A stretch of DNA of 64,000 nt, from contig NZ_BAWM01000146.1 of the NCBI RefSeq assembly GCF_000759675.1, positions 1-64,000 of the forward strand. Direction: 5' to 3'. The notes under the pieces were generated by a model, which made no database searches, was not told the origin of the DNA, and saw only the letters and a program-made list of their open reading frames with translations. The stretch comes from Neobacillus niacini. Its GTDB lineage: Bacteria; Bacillota; Bacilli; Bacillales; Cytobacillaceae. How positions within the stretch are numbered: the stretch's first letter is position 1; each line of letters starts with the position of its first letter. Below, piece after piece: positions 62,501-64,000 of this stretch. The position numbers and the translations under genes are program-made.

Positions 62501-63078
62501 TGCCGCATTTTAATCTTACTGTAAATGGTAATAACTTAAATGTTGGAGCTTCCTTCGATGACTATTTACCACTTACCTTTAAAGTTGCAGATGATTTATC
62601 TGGAATTGCTTCAGCAACAATCAAAATAGACGGAAAGGTCTATATTATTGACACTAAAACACAGCAGAGTGTAGATATTGACATGGCGGGGAAACTAGGA
62701 AGTTTTACAGCTCTAGTTACACTCGAGGATTTAGCTGGAAACCAATTGGAAACTTCGCTCGACTTTAATGTCACTACAAGTATTAACTCAATGATGGAGC
62801 TGGTAAGCCGCTATAAGAATTCAGGTGACCTCTCCGGACCAATAATACCACAGCTTACAAATCATCTTAAGCAAGCCCAGCATCAGCTAGATATTGGGAA
62901 GCCTAATAATGCAGCTAAGCATTTACAGGACTTTTTAGACGCACTTAATAATAAAGCATTAGTTAATTATAGCAGTGAAAAAGCTAAAACTGTTTTGAAT
63001 GTAGATGCACATAAAATAGTAAATAACATAACTTATCCATCCTATTCGATTGCAGCCAAATACGGTTTATTAAACTAG
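59506..63078 (+). CDS. Secreted multidomain beta-N-acetylhexosaminidase (GH20)
   Basis: 1190 residues. Signal peptide (about 1-35, ending KVKA), GH20b domain (about 40-180), GH20 catalytic barrel (185-510) with HMGGDE and catalytic Asp345-Glu346, a LamG-like sandwich (550-710), a cadherin-like beta-sandwich (715-785), a bacterial Ig-like domain (790-880), two Ig-like sandwiches with YRIGGSGDW and RSIDRAGNIEE, and a helical FIVAR/FIMAH-like tail. No LPXTG or SLH anchor. Removes terminal GlcNAc/GalNAc from glycans or chitin. TTG start after AAGAGGAG. Confidence 0.9.
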   Translation: MKKLIRNKTFPLTLVIMLLFNLLNFGLILPNKVKAAPNIPSLLPKPVSYIPGTGQFTLTPNSSIYVAGNSQEETDEIYNIAKLFVEKLNTSTGFNISIIKSNSPQVGSIYFTTIGGASEQGNEGYSLVTETDKVTITAYKSEGIFRGMQTLIQLLPAEIVKSTVVTGVPWVIPSSTINDKPSYSYRGLMLDVARHFFTVDQVKRQIDLASQYKINKLHLHLSDDQGWRIEIKSRPDLITYGSISAVNRDQGGYYTQEQFKDIVSYANARYVEVIPEIDMPGHTNAALASIPELNPTGVRAQPRYDIAVGYSTLMARSEATYDFVDDVIRELAAISPSQYFHMGGDESHSTSDEDYDYFIGRVASIVNKYGKKIVGWDPYDTSTGITSKDSILQNWHATPSTGTSAISKGMKMILSPANAYIDQKYYPNSPLGLQWRGYINTNKAYSWDPTDFAPAASIYGIESTLWSETVVTQDNLDYMIYPRLIANAEVGWTPKSMRDWTDFKTRLYNHASSLENKGIKYFADPIAFTPPALPINSKWNMDEGTGTTAADGAGRYNATLLSTTTSLPTWTTGKFGSAVSLNGTSQYISLGGTEITGDWTLGMWVNGRSNTTKSAEVLVSGPTSSIKANQWNKTGKVGFSVYGVKDSTFNYKLPTTDTWVHLTFVGSSAGTSLYVNGVLIETIPDKMNGPMSYVGAEIQPGTGSKTSFFAGSVDQLTIVDRALNANEIVALTKSPIATLSSITLNGTPLNGFAAQTTDYNVVLPAGTTEVPTVAATTSDSNASAVVTAATKLPGTTTIKAIAEDGTTTKTYNVNFTVDKLNSVKITADKEIFGKTQTGMLNITGKLDSGIDADLTNATIQYTSSNSEVASVDNNGVITPNKEGNAVITAIVNLYETIIESNNIPIVVDYTAPVSFAKVNGNGSNDWYHSNVTVALSSNDNLSGLNRTEYRIGGSGDWIPYNKPIDINQEGVNTLEFRSIDRAGNIEETKQQIIKIDKTMPHFNLTVNGNNLNVGASFDDYLPLTFKVADDLSGIASATIKIDGKVYIIDTKTQQSVDIDMAGKLGSFTALVTLEDLAGNQLETSLDFNVTTSINSMMELVSRYKNSGDLSGPIIPQLTNHLKQAQHQLDIGKPNNAAKHLQDFLDALNNKALVNYSSEKAKTVLNVDAHKIVNNITYPSYSIAAKYGLLN

Positions 63079-63102
63079 TATAAAGATTTGTGTAATAATT
63101 TG

Positions 63103-63131
63103 TCACCAGCTTTTGCTGGTGCTTTTTTTTA
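63103..63131 (+). terminator. Intrinsic terminator
   Basis: CACCAGC-TTTTG-CTGGTG then CTTTTTTTT after the hexosaminidase gene. Confidence 0.88.
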
Positions 63132-63475
63132 TGGCAACGAGAAATCATTAACATCGCTTTATTTTTCATTCACAGGTATATTAGTCTTTTCCGACTTTAA
63201 AGTATATCCCAACACCTACTGGGTTTATTCCATACAAGTACTTAAGAAAGTGTTGGCAAAAAGGTTTATTAGATTTATTGAAGTATGGGTTTCCTGAAAA
63301 TCTTACGTTTAAAAAATGAAAAGATAATTTGTACCAGTGTTATTCTAAAGGATTCTATGTGAATGGAGTTAGCGATTTTGTTCTTTCTTCGCACTGGTTT
63401 CTTATAAATACTTTCACTCAAACATAGACTTATAGTAAAATATTTAGAAATGTTAATAGGAAGGAAACAACTAGA
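63132..63475. other. Gene-free region
   Basis: About 340 bp without a supported gene. A start-less frame (TPTGFIPYKYLRKCWQKGLL) is the only coding-like stretch. The promoter of the HAD gene should lie near the end. Confidence 0.4.
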
Positions 63476-64000
63476 ATGACATATAAAATGATTGTCCTAG
63501 ATTTAGATGATACATTGCTACGTGATGATTTGACCATCTCACCACGAACAAAGCAATCTCTGATGGAAGCACAGGAAGCGGGTGTAAAAGTAGTGCTAGC
63601 TTCAGGGCGGCCAACAAGCGCGATGCTGCCCATTGCCGATGAACTGTGTTTAAAAGAATACGGTAGCTTCATTCTTTCATTTAACGGAGGAAAAATCATC
63701 GATTGCCAAACAGGTGATGAATGGTTTAGCTCTACATTGCCAATTGAGACAGTTCATCACTTATACGAAATCAGCCGTCGTGAAAATGTGTGGATACATA
63801 CGTATGTCGGCGAGACGATTATTACGGAAGAACCAAATCAGTATACAGATATTGAAGGAGAACTAACGAAGCTTGAAATAAAAGTGGTCGACAGTTTTAT
63901 AGATGCAGTGACAGAGCCTGTTGTCAAGGTATTAATGCTTAAAGAACCTTCGATTCTTGCAAAAGTGGAAAAGAAGCTACAAAAGGAATTTGCAGAAAGC
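63476..64000 (+). CDS. Cof-type HAD-IIB phosphatase (partial, runs off the window)
   Basis: First 175 residues. HAD motif I DLDDTLL, motif II in VVLASGRP, and a C2B cap beginning SFNGGKIID, as in YidA/Cof sugar-phosphate and FMN phosphatases. AGGAAGGA lies upstream of ATG 63476. The catalytic Lys and motif IV are beyond the window end. Confidence 0.88.
   Translation, partial: MTYKMIVLDLDDTLLRDDLTISPRTKQSLMEAQEAGVKVVLASGRPTSAMLPIADELCLKEYGSFILSFNGGKIIDCQTGDEWFSSTLPIETVHHLYEISRRENVWIHTYVGETIITEEPNQYTDIEGELTKLEIKVVDSFIDAVTEPVVKVLMLKEPSILAKVEKKLQKEFAES

Overview
The window looks like chromosomal DNA of a low-GC, endospore-forming Bacillaceae bacterium (Bacillus/Neobacillus type). It opens with the 3' end of an rRNA operon and a tRNA cluster of the Bacillus kind. 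It also carries a YhcN-type sporulation lipoprotein, a CwlK-type M15 endopeptidase, a lysine riboswitch on dapA, the lutABC/lutR/lutP lactate regulon, strong AGGAGG-like ribosome binding sites and many TTG/GTG starts. Species cannot be fixed without a search.

Layout. 1-1.3 kb: 23S end, 5S, seven tRNAs (Glu, Val, fMet, His, Gln, Gly, Ile), with an 80-bp duplication that leaves a stub of the initiator tRNA. 1.5-5.5 kb: small enzymes (nitroreductase-like, SRPBCC, VOC, RmlD-like reductase) and hypotheticals. 5.6-13.6 kb: housekeeping genes (riboswitch-dapA, rRNA methyltransferase, M15 peptidase, branched-chain aminotransferase, DegV protein, GMP reductase, sporulation lipoprotein) and an unannotated 36-residue cysteine microprotein. 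13.8-22 kb: EamA transporter, SDR with divergent TetR regulator, ThDP enzyme, membrane M28 peptidase. 22-29 kb: a graveyard of broken genes (HTH regulators, sortase, glutaredoxin, thioredoxin reductase, glutaminase) between intact GNAT, MarR/quinone reductase and ResA-like genes.

29-41.6 kb: nitronate monooxygenase, a streptogramin B lyase (vgb) behind a possible leader-peptide attenuator, glutaminase, the lactate regulon with two copies of one palindromic operator, a diheme TsdA-like cytochrome c, and an orphan response regulator whose phosphoacceptor Asp is Glu. 41.6-47.4 kb: remnants (ung ghost, IS3 transposase tail, genes with internal stops) around cytosine permease and intact ung. 47.4-51 kb: glycerate transporter and kinase with convergent CdaR regulator. 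52-56 kb: a PLD-SF2 helicase-DUF3427 protein beside a NUDIX and a MazG-like pyrophosphohydrolase, a candidate defence or nucleotide-quality module, with an array of TAATCAAACG palindromes. 56-64 kb: AcfC-like binding protein, lipoprotein with a truncated ECF sigma factor, a frameshifted gene, a large secreted GH20 hexosaminidase, and the start of a HAD phosphatase.

Two themes stand out. Several short dispersed repeats recur, most clearly a palindrome built on TTACTTATGATACGGT (five copies, all near broken genes) and the TAATCAAACGTTTGATTA family (two loci). Partial ghosts also occur of genes that are intact elsewhere in the window (EamA twice, glsA, ung). All function calls are from reading the sequence; no database search was run.
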